A DNA stretch of 64,000 nt from Thermoflexus sp042408815 (GTDB lineage Bacteria > Chloroflexota > Anaerolineae > Thermoflexales > Thermoflexaceae). Below, in pieces: positions 33,025 through 41,582 of this stretch (its first letter is position 1; every line of letters begins with the position of its first letter). Below the pieces are notes generated by a model that worked only from the letters and a program-made list of their open reading frames with translations, made no database searches and was not told the origin of the DNA. The DNA lies in contig NZ_JBHOQR010000002.1 in NCBI RefSeq assembly GCF_042408815.1, positions 310,001-374,000 on the forward strand, written 5' to 3'. Made by a program: the position numbers and the translations under genes.

Positions 33025-34029
33025 ATGCGGATTCTGGCCATTGAAACGTCGTGCGATGAAACGGCGGCCGCAGTGGTGGAAGACGGCCGTATCCTGCTCA
33101 GCCACGTGGTGGCTTCTCAGGCCGCCTTTCACGCGAAATACGGCGGCATTTTCCCGGAGATCGCCGCCCGCATGCATGTGGAGGCGATCGTGCCGGTAAC
33201 CCGGGAGGCCATGGCCCAGGCCGGCCGCTCATGGGAGGATATCGATGCGATCGCGGTGACCTACGGGCCAGGATTGCCGGGTTCCCTGGTCGTGGGGGTG
33301 AGTTTCGCCAAGGCCCTGGCCTTCGCCCGCCATAAGCCCCTGATCGCCGTCCATCACCTGGAAGGCCATCTCTACGCCCATCGCCTTCGGGTGGAAGGAA
33401 ACCCCACCGAAGATCTCCCCCTTCCCTTCCTGGCGCTCATCGTCTCCGGGGGCCACACGGAGCTGATCTGGGTGCGAGATCTTCTGGATCACCGTCGGGT
33501 GGGCTGGACCATCGATGACGCTGCCGGGGAGGCCTTCGATAAAGTGGCGCGCCTCCTGGGCCTGGGATTCCCGGGCGGGCCCGCTATCGAGCGCATGGCC
33601 CAGCAAGGCGATCCACAGGCATTTCCCCTTCCGGCGCTCCCCCGGGTGGATCATCCCCTCTGGTTCAGCTTCAGCGGCCTGAAAACCGCGATCCTCCGGA
33701 TCGTGGAGCGGTTCGGAGGGCAACCGCTTCCGGTGGCGGATCTGGCCGCCTCTTTCCAAGCAGCCGTTATCGAGCAGCTGGTCGTGAAAACCTTGGAGGC
33801 CCTGCGCCATTATGAAGCCCGGGCCATCCTGATCTCCGGTGGTGTCTCCGCCAACCGTCGGCTCCGGGAGGAGATGGCCTGCCGCGCCCCGGTTCCGGTT
33901 TACGCCCCACCTCCTTGGCTCTGCACCGACAACGCGGCGATGATCGGCGCGGCAGCGGCGCTGCATGCCCGGGCCGGTCACTTTGCATCCCTGGATCTCG
34001 ATGTGGATCCAGATGCCAAAATCGGTTAG
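33025..34029 (+). CDS. tsaD: tRNA N6-adenosine threonylcarbamoyltransferase TsaD
   Basis: An essential ASKHA-fold enzyme that moves threonylcarbamoyl from TC-AMP to A37 of ANN-reading tRNAs, acting with TsaB and TsaE. At 334 residues it starts with M-R-I-L-A-I-E-T-S-C-D-E-T. It carries the iron-binding histidines His111 and His115 in HHLEGHLYAH, the S-G-G-H-T-E motif and D-D-A-A-G-E-A-F-D-K. S-G-G-V-S-A-N-R-x-L-R near the C-terminus completes the nucleotide site. Partners TsaB, C and E are not in the window. It probably shares a transcript with the ybaK-like gene. Confidence 0.97.
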   Translation: MRILAIETSCDETAAAVVEDGRILLSHVVASQAAFHAKYGGIFPEIAARMHVEAIVPVTREAMAQAGRSWEDIDAIAVTYGPGLPGSLVVGVSFAKALAFARHKPLIAVHHLEGHLYAHRLRVEGNPTEDLPLPFLALIVSGGHTELIWVRDLLDHRRVGWTIDDAAGEAFDKVARLLGLGFPGGPAIERMAQQGDPQAFPLPALPRVDHPLWFSFSGLKTAILRIVERFGGQPLPVADLAASFQAAVIEQLVVKTLEALRHYEARAILISGGVSANRRLREEMACRAPVPVYAPPPWLCTDNAAMIGAAAALHARAGHFASLDLDVDPDAKIG

Positions 34030-34082
34030 GAGGAGGGATCCGTTCGTTCCGTCTGCGACCTCGCGCGATCATCGCTACAAGC

Positions 34083-34105
34083 AGGCGGTTTTCTCCACCG
34101 CCTTT
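34083..34105 (+). terminator. Candidate terminator after tsaD
   Basis: A 7-pair stem (AGGCGGT at 34083-34089 with ACCGCCT at 34097-34103) is followed by only three T in total, 54 bases after the tsaD stop. It may be weak. Confidence 0.45.
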
Positions 34106-34126
34106 CGCGCCGGTTCCCGTCGGCCC

Positions 34127-34202
34127 GTGGGAGCAACCCGCCAACGACCGCTAAGAAGCTTCCGCCCCGACTTATCGCTCAGGCGGCTCCTACCGGTAGG
34201 AG
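34127..34202. repeat. Imperfect inverted repeat with a perfect 16-base palindrome
   Basis: GTGGGAGCAACCCGCC (34127-34142) is repeated in inverted, slightly shortened form as GGCGGCTCCTAC (34182-34193). The right arm is part of the perfect palindrome CTCCTACCGGTAGGAG (34187-34202). The layout resembles a small dispersed hairpin element (REP/MITE type). Only one copy is seen in this window. The remaining 395-base gap holds the tsaD terminator candidate and a TATAAT (34252-34257) ahead of polA. Confidence 0.5.
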
Positions 34203-34424
34203 AAGGGGCGTGGACCTCAACTTTGCCCCGTCGCACAGGCCCCGGGAGTTTTATAATAACCTCATAGGAATTACGCAGCGGACTTCCTCTTGAGGATTTC
34301 GAGGTGGAATGGCCACCCAAGGCGGATGTCCCGGCCTGGGGAATCCCTCAGGAACGGCATGGCCGATCCCTCCGGGGGGACTCCGCCGGGGAAGGGATCG
34401 GATTCTGAATGGGATAAGGAGACG

Positions 34425-37256
34425 ATGGCTCCGCTGGTGGTGCTGATCGACGGGCATTCCCTGGCCTACCGGGCCTATTACGCGCTGCTCCGTCAGGGGC
34501 TTCAGACCCGCCAGGGGGAACCCACGTATGCAGTCTATGGCTTCACATCGATGCTCCTGAAGGTCTGGCGGGAGCACCGCCCGGATTATATGGCGGTAGC
34601 CTTCGACGTCGGACGGACGTTCCGCCACGAGGCCTTCGGAGAATACAAGGCGACCCGGGCGGAGCGCCCTTCGGATTTCGACACCCAGATGGCCCGGATC
34701 CATCAGATCATCGATGCGTTCGCGATCCCGAAATTGACCGCCGAGGGCTACGAAGCGGATGATGTGATCGGCACCGTGGCGCACCAGGCCCTCCAGCGCG
34801 GCATGGAGGTCCTGATCGTCACTGGCGATACCGACGCTTTCCAGCTGATCCGGCCGGGCATTCGGGTGCTCACCTCGCGCCGCCATTTCGACGACATCGT
34901 GATCTATGATGTGGAAGCGATCCGCGAGCGCTACGGCCTGGAGCCCCACCAGCTGGTGGATCTCAAGGCCCTCACGGGCGATCCGAGCGACAACATCCCC
35001 GGGGTGCGGGGGATCGGGGAGCGGACGGCCACAGAGCTGCTAAAGCGCTACGGTTCGCTGGAGAACATCTACGCGCATCTGGAGGAGATCCAGCCGGAGC
35101 GGATTCGCCGCCTGTTGGAAGCGGGGCGGGAGCAGGCGTTCCTGAGCCAGCAGCTGGTCCGGATCCGCGTGGATGTCCCCATCACGGTGGATTGGGAGGC
35201 CTGTCGGGTCGGGCGATACGATCGGGAGGCGGTGCTGGCTCTCTTCCATGAGCTGGAGTTCCGGAGCCTGATGAACCGGCTCCCCAACGGGGCGGCCTCT
35301 CCGGGAGCCACATCGGCCGCTGAGGAGGCATCGTGGCCAGCCAGCCAGCCCACCCTCTTCCCGGAGCCCATGGGGCAGGCGGTGATCCAGCCCCTCGCAG
35401 TGCCTCCGCTGCGGATCGAACATCTCCCCTGCCCGACCGCGGCAACGGTGGTCACGGATGAGAGGGGGCTGGCCGCGCTCCGGGAGGCGCTGGAACGGGC
35501 GCCCCGCTTCGCTTTCGACGTGGAGACCGACGCCTTATCGCCGATGTCCGCCGGCCTGGTTGGGCTCTCCTTCGCTGTGGAGGAAGGCCGTGGCTATTAC
35601 GTCCCGGTGGGCCATCGGGATGGATCCCCCCAGCTGCCCCTCCCCCGCGTCCTGGAGGCCCTGGGGCCTGTGCTGCGGAATCCGGGGCGGCCGAAAGTCG
35701 GCCATCACGCTAAGTTCGACATGCTGGTCCTCGCCCGCCATGGAGTAGAAGTCGAGGGCCTGGCCTTTGACACAATGGTCGCCGAGTGGGTGCTGAACCC
35801 GGCCGCCTACGGCCTCAATCTCAAACATCTGGCATGGCTCCGGCTCGGCGTGGAGATGACCACCATCGAGCAGCTGATCGGGAAGGGAAAGGGCCAGCGC
35901 TCCTTCGCGGATGTGCCGGTCTCCGCGGCGGCTCCTTACGCCGCCGCCGATGCGGATCTCACCCTGCGCATCGCGCGGGTTCAGGAAGAGGAGCTGCGCC
36001 GGCAGGGATTGTGGAGCCTCTTCACGGAGATCGAGATCCCCCTCATCCCCGTCTTGGTTCGGATGGAGCAGACAGGCATCCTGATCGACGTTCCCCTCTT
36101 GCAGCAGATGTCAAAGGAGTTCGAGCGGCGGATCCAGATTTTGGCCCAGGAGATCTACCGCTGGGTGGGTTATGCGTTCAATCTGGATTCCCCCCGTCAG
36201 CTCTCGGACGCCCTGTTCGGGAAGCTCCAGCTGCCGACCGTCAACGTCCCGCGGACCGGGACGGGAATGTATTCGACCTCGAGCGAGGTGCTGGAGAGCC
36301 TGCGGGGCGCCCATCCGGTGATCGATCTCATCCTGGAATACCGGCAGCTGGCCAAGTTGAAGAGCACCTATGTGGATGCCCTGCCACGGATGATCCATCC
36401 GGCCACCGGCCGTATCCATCCCCTCTATCATCAGACCGGGACGGTGACGGGGCGGATCTCGGCGAGCGATCCCAACATCCAGAACATCCCCATTCGCACC
36501 GAGTTGGGCAAGCAGATCCGTCGAGCCTTTATCGCCCCGCCCGGTTCGGTCCTCCTGTCGGCCGATTACTCCCAGATCGAGTTGCGCATCCTAGCGCACA
36601 TCACGAAAGATCCCGGGCTGATCGCGGCCTTCCAGGCGGGGGAGGACATCCACCGGGCCACGGCGGCGAAGGCCTTCGGGATCCCCATCGAGCGGGTCAC
36701 CGATGAGCAGCGGAACTTCGCCAAGCGGATCAACTACGGGTTGATCTACGGGATGAGCGCCCATGGCCTGGCCCAGCAGCTGGGGATCTCCCGGCGGGAG
36801 GCGGAGCGGTTCATCCAGCAATATTTCGCCGCCTTCCCGCGGGTGAAGGCCTATATCGCAGCGATCAAAGAACAAGCGGCCCGGAAGGGATATGTGGAGA
36901 CCCTGCTGGGGCGCCGTCGGTATTTCCCCGAGCTGATGCCGGCGGCCCCCGGGCAGCCGCCACGCCGGCTTCCGGAAGCGATCCGCCGCAAAGCGGAGCG
37001 GGAAGCCATCAACGCCCCCATCCAGGGCAGCGCGGCGGACATCATCAAGGTGGCGATGATCCGGATCGATCGGGCCCTCCGGGCGCAGGGGCTGCGCGCC
37101 CGGATGATCATGCAGGTCCACGACGAGCTGGTCTTCGAGATGCCGGAGGAGGAGGTGGAGGCGGTGCGCGCGCTGGTGGAAGATCACATGCGCCACGCCT
37201 ATCCCCTGGCCGTGCCTCTGGAAGTGGAGATCCATATCGGGCCCCACTGGTCTTGA
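34425..37256 (+). CDS. polA: DNA polymerase I
   Basis: A 943-residue three-domain Pol I for primer removal and repair synthesis. The 5'-nuclease domain (about 1-290) opens with L-I-D-G-H-S-L-A-Y-R-A. The 3'-5' exonuclease domain (about 325-510) keeps all catalytic carboxylates: DVETD, the Asp in A-K-F-D-M and Y-A-A-A-D-A-D, so proofreading is expected. The polymerase domain (about 560-943) has motif A SADYSQIELR, motif B R-N-F-A-K-R-I-N-Y-G and motif C VHDELVFEM. Motif B carries Tyr771 where E. coli (Phe762) and Taq (Phe667) have Phe. The ATG at 34425 follows AAGGAG. The extra 45 codons of the longer frame have no support. Confidence 0.96.
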   Translation: MAPLVVLIDGHSLAYRAYYALLRQGLQTRQGEPTYAVYGFTSMLLKVWREHRPDYMAVAFDVGRTFRHEAFGEYKATRAERPSDFDTQMARIHQIIDAFAIPKLTAEGYEADDVIGTVAHQALQRGMEVLIVTGDTDAFQLIRPGIRVLTSRRHFDDIVIYDVEAIRERYGLEPHQLVDLKALTGDPSDNIPGVRGIGERTATELLKRYGSLENIYAHLEEIQPERIRRLLEAGREQAFLSQQLVRIRVDVPITVDWEACRVGRYDREAVLALFHELEFRSLMNRLPNGAASPGATSAAEEASWPASQPTLFPEPMGQAVIQPLAVPPLRIEHLPCPTAATVVTDERGLAALREALERAPRFAFDVETDALSPMSAGLVGLSFAVEEGRGYYVPVGHRDGSPQLPLPRVLEALGPVLRNPGRPKVGHHAKFDMLVLARHGVEVEGLAFDTMVAEWVLNPAAYGLNLKHLAWLRLGVEMTTIEQLIGKGKGQRSFADVPVSAAAPYAAADADLTLRIARVQEEELRRQGLWSLFTEIEIPLIPVLVRMEQTGILIDVPLLQQMSKEFERRIQILAQEIYRWVGYAFNLDSPRQLSDALFGKLQLPTVNVPRTGTGMYSTSSEVLESLRGAHPVIDLILEYRQLAKLKSTYVDALPRMIHPATGRIHPLYHQTGTVTGRISASDPNIQNIPIRTELGKQIRRAFIAPPGSVLLSADYSQIELRILAHITKDPGLIAAFQAGEDIHRATAAKAFGIPIERVTDEQRNFAKRINYGLIYGMSAHGLAQQLGISRREAERFIQQYFAAFPRVKAYIAAIKEQAARKGYVETLLGRRRYFPELMPAAPGQPPRRLPEAIRRKAEREAINAPIQGSAADIIKVAMIRIDRALRAQGLRARMIMQVHDELVFEMPEEEVEAVRALVEDHMRHAYPLAVPLEVEIHIGPHWS

Positions 37257-37379
37257 TGGAACAGGGGTGAGCCGTTGTCCTGCAACCGAATAAAATAAAG
37301 AAGAGGTTCACGAACCAGGAAGCCCACGATAAGCGCAAGCTCTTGCGGTTCCCCCAGGGCAGGCCACTGCCGGTGGCCC

Positions 37380-38249
37380 TCACAGATCCCGCCGTTCGAA
37401 CTGATAGGTGGCCAGAGCGAGCAGGAAGACGACGTAAACGAGGGCGTAAAGGATCATCCGGTCGCTGGGGATGGTGGCGGCGGTGAAAGGGTTTGGGCCC
37501 ATGAGCCGAGCGAGGGGGCTCTGGAGTTCATACGCCGCCCGCCGCCAGAGGGCCTCGGCGGGCATGAGCAGCGAGGCCAGGATCCCCAGATCCACCACCG
37601 TGGCCTGCCCGACGAGGCTTCCCACCTGTTCCGCCCATCCCCCAATAAAGGCGACCCCATACAGGCCCAGTCCCAGCGCCCCGGTCGCCAGGGTCGAGAA
37701 CCGGGTCCCGGCCCACAGGGAAAGGGAAAGGGGGATCATGGCTTCCAGCCCCAGCAGGATAAGCCCCCGAGCCCAGCCCCGGGGCGCCCATTCGGTGATC
37801 CAGGCCGTGATCCCGATCACCCCTCCCACCAGCCAGAGGACATACAGCAGCAGCCACAGCGCGTGCCCCAATCCTTTCCCAAACAGGATCTGCCAGCGGG
37901 CGATCGGTCGAGCGGCCACCGCCTGAATGACCCCGGAAGCGATCTCCCCCGCGATGGTATCGGCGGTTCCGACCACTGCCGCCATTACGATCAGGAAGTT
38001 CGCCACATATAGGGCCGCCAGCATGAAGAAACTGACGATCTCCTCCCGCATCCGGGGGTCCGGAGGGCCGAAGCGGACGAGCTCGCGGTGGACCAAAAAC
38101 AGCGATAGGCCGAAGAGGGCCAGGAAGGCGGCGCCCAGCCCGAAGGCGGCCAGCACCAGCCGCCGCCGCAACGCTTCCCGAAAGGTGAGCGCCCCGATCC
38201 ATCGAATCGGGGATAGGGCTTCAGCGATCCCAAGATAAAGGGCGCTCAT
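37380..38249 (-). CDS. ABC-2 type transporter permease
   Basis: A six-helix membrane protein of 289 residues matching ABC-2 permeases. A short cytosolic N-terminus with R-W-I-G-A-L-T-F-R-E-A-L-R-R-R precedes TM1. A conserved G-E-I-A-S-G-V-I-Q-A-V-x-A-R-P-I-x-R-W-Q coupling-helix region lies near 101-120, followed by the remaining helices. GGAGGGGGAG precedes the ATG. It starts 27 bases after rsmG in the selA-rsmG run. No ATPase gene is adjacent, so it must use one encoded elsewhere. The substrate is unknown. Confidence 0.82.
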   Translation of the reverse strand: MSALYLGIAEALSPIRWIGALTFREALRRRLVLAAFGLGAAFLALFGLSLFLVHRELVRFGPPDPRMREEIVSFFMLAALYVANFLIVMAAVVGTADTIAGEIASGVIQAVAARPIARWQILFGKGLGHALWLLLYVLWLVGGVIGITAWITEWAPRGWARGLILLGLEAMIPLSLSLWAGTRFSTLATGALGLGLYGVAFIGGWAEQVGSLVGQATVVDLGILASLLMPAEALWRRAAYELQSPLARLMGPNPFTAATIPSDRMILYALVYVVFLLALATYQFERRDL

Positions 38250-38276
38250 TCTCCCCCTCCGCTTCGAGCAGCCGGA

Positions 38277-39047
38277 TCATCGCAATGGTCGCTTCTCGGG
38301 CATCCCCGGCCGGCGAGGATAGGCAGGGGGCGTCGGTGCGATTTTCTCGAAGACCAGGAGGGCGCGTCGGGAGAGATGCGGCGGCCACGCCAGATCCCGC
38401 CGTTCCCGGAGCCGCCCGCCCAGCCGCTCCAGCGCCCCCCGGGCGACCTCGATCTCTTCTTCGATCTCCGCCCCCTTCATCGCCACCGCTGTTCCTCCGA
38501 CCCGAACAAGCGGGAGCAGATATTCCAGAAGAACCGGAAGATCGGCTACGGCCCGGGCGATGGCATAGTCATAGCGCTCCCGATGCGTCAGATCCTGTCC
38601 GACTTCCTCGGCCCGCCGGGCCAGGATCCTCACCCCTTCCAACCTGAGGGCGTGAGCCACTGCCTCCAGAAAGCGGGCCTTCTTCCCCACGGATTCGATC
38701 AAGGAGACCTCGAGGGCGGGCCAGGCGAGCTTCAGAACCAGGCCGGGGAACCCAGCGCCGGTCCCTACATCTGCCAGCCGGCGCGTGGGCCACTGCCCGG
38801 GCGCGGGCGGCCATCCCGGCTCCCGGAGGACGGTCAGGGCAGTCAGGGAGTCGACGAAATGGCGAGCAGCCATGGCCCCGGGCTCCATGATGGTCGTGAG
38901 GTTGATCCGCTCGTTCCACTCCCGCACCATGCGGGCATAGCGGACCATGGCCTCCTGCGCCAGCTCTGGAAGGTCCCATCCCAGCCAGGCGAGGCCTTCT
39001 CGCAAGACCTGCCGGAAGACCTGCTCGAATTCCTCCATGGCCTTCAC
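38277..39047 (-). CDS. rsmG: 16S rRNA (guanine-527-N7)-methyltransferase
   Basis: A SAM-dependent Rossmann methyltransferase (GidB) that makes m7G527 in 16S rRNA. The sequence has N-E-R-I-N-L-T-T-I near 43-51, H-F-V-D-S-L near 62-67 and the SAM motif DVGTGAGFPGL near 93-103. The sequence L-I-E-S-V-G-K-K-A-R-F-L and the K-G motif follow. At about 256 residues it is slightly long. The GTG at 39047 overlaps the selA stop as GTGA. An ATG three codons further in (39038) is the alternative. The coupling ties a ribosome-modification gene to selenocysteine synthesis, probably only by operon layout. Confidence 0.95.
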   Translation of the reverse strand: MKAMEEFEQVFRQVLREGLAWLGWDLPELAQEAMVRYARMVREWNERINLTTIMEPGAMAARHFVDSLTALTVLREPGWPPAPGQWPTRRLADVGTGAGFPGLVLKLAWPALEVSLIESVGKKARFLEAVAHALRLEGVRILARRAEEVGQDLTHRERYDYAIARAVADLPVLLEYLLPLVRVGGTAVAMKGAEIEEEIEVARGALERLGGRLRERRDLAWPPHLSRRALLVFEKIAPTPPAYPRRPGMPEKRPLR

Positions 39048-40429
39048 GATCCCACCGCCCCAGCCCGAAGCCACGCTTGGCGGATCCCTTCGAGGAGCTG
39101 GTCATCCTGATGGGGGAGCACCGTGCGCAGATCGAACCATACCGCCTCTTCCTGAACCCGGGCGATGATGGGGGGATCGGCCCGGCGCAGGGCGGCCATC
39201 ATCCCTTCGGGATCCGCCGGCCGCAGCATGAGGGCGACGCTGGGCAGGGTCTCGCCGGGGAGGCTGCCGCCGCCGATCGTCGAGCGGGTGGGCCGCGCTT
39301 CCGCCAGTATCCCATCGGCGCGCAGGCGCGCCGTTAGATCCTGTGCCCGCGCTTCCAGCTCGGCCAGGGGGGCCGTGATCATCCGCCAGACCGGGATCTC
39401 CTGCGTCGCCTCCCCTTTGAGGTAATGAACGAGGGTAGCACTCAGCGCGGCCAGCGTGAGCTTATCGGGCCGCAGGGCCCGCATCAGCGGATGCCGCCGC
39501 ATCCGCGTGAGAAGCTCCAGTTTCCCCACAATGATCCCGGCCTGGGGGCCGCCAAGGAGCTTGTCCCCGCTGAAGCAAACCACCGCCGCGCCGGCCTCTA
39601 TGCTTTCCTGCACCATGGGCTCGTGGGCCAGGCCGAAGGCCGCCGTGTCCAGCAATGCGCCGCTTCCCAGATCGTCCATCACCGGGACGCCGTAGCGGGC
39701 TCCCAGGGCGACCAGCTCGGCCAAGGGGACTTCGGAGACAAATCCGATCATGCGAAAGTTGCTGGGATGCGCGCGGAGGATCAGGGCGATATCTTCGCCC
39801 CGCGAGAGGGGCTCTTCGTAATCCCGGAGATGGGTTCGATTGGTGGTGCCCACCTCGATCAGACGCGCCCCGCTCTGGGCCATCACCTCAGGGATCCGGA
39901 AGCCTCCGCCGATTTCGATGAGCTGGCCGCGAGAGATCAGCACGCCCCGTCCCCGGGCCAGGGCGGTGAGGGCAAGCAACACCGCAGCGGCATTGTTGTT
40001 GACTACCAGGGCGGCCTCCGCCCCGGTCAGCCGGCGCAGCAGATCCTCCACGGCCGCCTGCCGCTCCCCCCGCTCGCCGATCTCGAGATCGAATTCCAGA
40101 TCGCAGTAAGCGGCCGCGGCGCGGATGGCTTCGAGGGCGGCACGGGAAAGCGGCGCGCGGCCCAGATTCGTGTGCAGGATCACGCCGGTGGCATTGATGA
40201 CAGGGCGGGGGCGAGGGGTATGCCAGCGGACCAGCCGGGCAGCGGCCTGCTCCAGCAGCGCCGCCTCCGAAGGTGACGGCTCGCCCTGTTGAACCCGCGC
40301 CCGAGCGTCCATCAGGACCTCCCGCAGCGCTTCGACCACCGCGTCGTGGCCGAAAGCCGACAGGAGCGACGCCGCGCCCTCGGCCCGCAACAGGCGATCC
40401 ACACTCGGCAACCCTCGACGCGGATCCAT
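39044..40429 (-). CDS. selA: L-seryl-tRNA(Sec) selenium transferase
   Basis: This PLP enzyme converts Ser-tRNA(Sec) to Sec-tRNA(Sec) using selenophosphate. The 461 residues match SelA from end to end: an N-terminal tRNA-binding part with L-P-S-V-D-x-L-L, then I-N-A-T-G-V-I-L-H-T-N-L-G-R-A-P-L, V-V-N-N-N-A-A-A-V-L-L, E-I-G-G-G-F-R-I-P and E-V-G-T-T-N-R-T, and FSGDKLLGGPQAG with the PLP lysine Lys290. selC is at 24173. selB and selD are not seen in the window. In many bacteria selB follows selA, but here rsmG does. A TAGAAT -10 box lies near 40470 on the minus strand, and the ribosome site is weak (GAGG). Confidence 0.96.
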   Translation of the reverse strand: MDPRRGLPSVDRLLRAEGAASLLSAFGHDAVVEALREVLMDARARVQQGEPSPSEAALLEQAAARLVRWHTPRPRPVINATGVILHTNLGRAPLSRAALEAIRAAAAYCDLEFDLEIGERGERQAAVEDLLRRLTGAEAALVVNNNAAAVLLALTALARGRGVLISRGQLIEIGGGFRIPEVMAQSGARLIEVGTTNRTHLRDYEEPLSRGEDIALILRAHPSNFRMIGFVSEVPLAELVALGARYGVPVMDDLGSGALLDTAAFGLAHEPMVQESIEAGAAVVCFSGDKLLGGPQAGIIVGKLELLTRMRRHPLMRALRPDKLTLAALSATLVHYLKGEATQEIPVWRMITAPLAELEARAQDLTARLRADGILAEARPTRSTIGGGSLPGETLPSVALMLRPADPEGMMAALRRADPPIIARVQEEAVWFDLRTVLPHQDDQLLEGIRQAWLRAGAVGS

Positions 40430-40495
40430 CGACGCCTCATCCAGACGCTTCGCCTCGCCAGGGATTCTATCATCAGTTTAAAAGCCCCGCCTGCG

Positions 40496-40525
40496 TTGGC
40501 GAATTCGTTTTCTCCCATTTATAAT
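40496..40525 (+). promoter_or_regulatory. Promoter of the HNH gene
   Basis: TTGGCG (40496-40501) and a perfect TATAAT (40520-40525) lie 18 bases apart, giving a leader of about 105 bases before the ATG at 40638. Confidence 0.65.
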
Positions 40526-40637
40526 GAGATGGGAATGGAGGAGCCATACAGTGGACCTCCTCGCTGTGGGCGGGGGGGTATCTTCTGTATCCCGTCCGAT
40601 TTCCGAGCGCAGGAACGCTCTCTGGAAGGATTTCGTC

Positions 40638-41177
40638 ATGGAGGCTTCAAGGAGGTTCGAATTCCCATCCCTGCTTCAAACGCCGGTGTTGGTGCTGAAC
40701 GCCAACTTCGAGCCTCTGAATGTCTGTTCTCTTCGTCGGGCGATCGCCCTCGTGCTCGATGGGAAAGCGGAGATCCTAGAGAACGGCCGGGGCGAAGTGC
40801 GCACCCCTTCCCGAGTTTTCCCCTGTCCTTCGGTGATCCGTCTGCGCTATGTGGTGCGGCGGCCGCCCCGCCGACTGCGTCTGACCAAGCGTGAAATCCT
40901 GAGGCGGGATCAGTATACCTGTCAATATTGTGGGCGTTCCTCCCCTCACTTAACGGTGGATCACGTGATCCCGCGCCATCGGGGCGGGAAGCATACCTGG
41001 GAGAATCTGGTGGCGGCCTGTCCGGCGTGTAATCGCCGCAAGGGAAACCGCACGCCGGCCGAAGCCCATATGACGCTGTTGCGCCAGCCCTTCGAGCCGA
41101 TTCCCACCATCCGTTATCTTTTCGGTGCCTACCTGCGGGAATATTCCGAGTGGCGGCAATATCTGGAGGGATGGTGA
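40638..41177 (+). CDS. HNH endonuclease family protein
   Basis: A 179-residue protein. An N-terminal region (about 10-75) with P-V-L-V-L-N-A-N-F-E-P-L-N-V-C-S is followed by an HNH domain (about 95-145). That domain has the zinc-knuckle C-Q-Y-C, the catalytic D-H-V-I-P-R-H, N-L in the middle and C-P-A-C-N-R-R-K-G. This arrangement is common as a house-keeping gene in many phyla, and its biological target is not known. ATG 40638 follows GGAAGGA. A frame extending to 40524 begins within the promoter. DUF2905 follows 11 bases later. Confidence 0.88.
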   Translation: MEASRRFEFPSLLQTPVLVLNANFEPLNVCSLRRAIALVLDGKAEILENGRGEVRTPSRVFPCPSVIRLRYVVRRPPRRLRLTKREILRRDQYTCQYCGRSSPHLTVDHVIPRHRGGKHTWENLVAACPACNRRKGNRTPAEAHMTLLRQPFEPIPTIRYLFGAYLREYSEWRQYLEGW

Positions 41178-41188
41178 GGAGGAGCGAA

Positions 41189-41416
41189 ATGCCGTTCCAG
41201 GAGTTCGGGCGCTGGTTCATTCTGATCGGGCTGTTCTTCCTGGCCTTCGGCCTGCTGTTCATGCTGATGGGCCGGGTGCCGGGCCTCGGCCGCCTGCCCG
41301 GGGATATCCTGATCCAAAAGGGGAATTTTGTGTTCTTCTTCCCACTGGCCACTTCGATTCTGCTCAGCTTGCTGCTCACCCTGGTGCTGAACTTGGTGTT
41401 CCGGCTCTGGCGGTAA
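41189..41416 (+). CDS. DUF2905 membrane protein
   Basis: A 75-residue inner-membrane protein with two helices, recognised as DUF2905 by G-R-x-F-I-L-I-G-L in TM1 and the loop G-R-L-P-G-D-I-L-I-x-K-G-N-F-x-F-F-F-P-L-A-T-S before TM2. Its function is unknown. A GAGGAGGAGC ribosome site lies just after the HNH stop, so the two genes are co-transcribed. In many genomes this family sits beside ruvB/queA genes, but here it does not. Confidence 0.9.
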   Translation: MPFQEFGRWFILIGLFFLAFGLLFMLMGRVPGLGRLPGDILIQKGNFVFFFPLATSILLSLLLTLVLNLVFRLWR

Positions 41417-41582
41417 CGGGGAAAGGGCTCACGGGAGGTTCCGGGCGAAAGGGCGTGCGGCGTTGCAGGAATATGGAGGGCAGCCGCTTTGGATGCTTCG
41501 CTACAGGGCCGGTGGAATTTCAGGCAGGATGGGAGAAGGGCCATGGGCAGCGGTGGTGCCAATCCCGGGGATGGAGGCTGTC

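Noticed and set aside
38277..39047. selB expected after selA
   Set aside because: The gene following selA is clearly rsmG, with the DVGTGAGFPGL motif. No SelB elongation-factor sequence is in the window.
40655..40680. GGTTCGAATTCCCATCC resembles a tRNA T arm
   Set aside because: It lies inside the HNH gene reading R-R-F-E-F-P-S-L and no acceptor, D or anticodon stem surrounds it.
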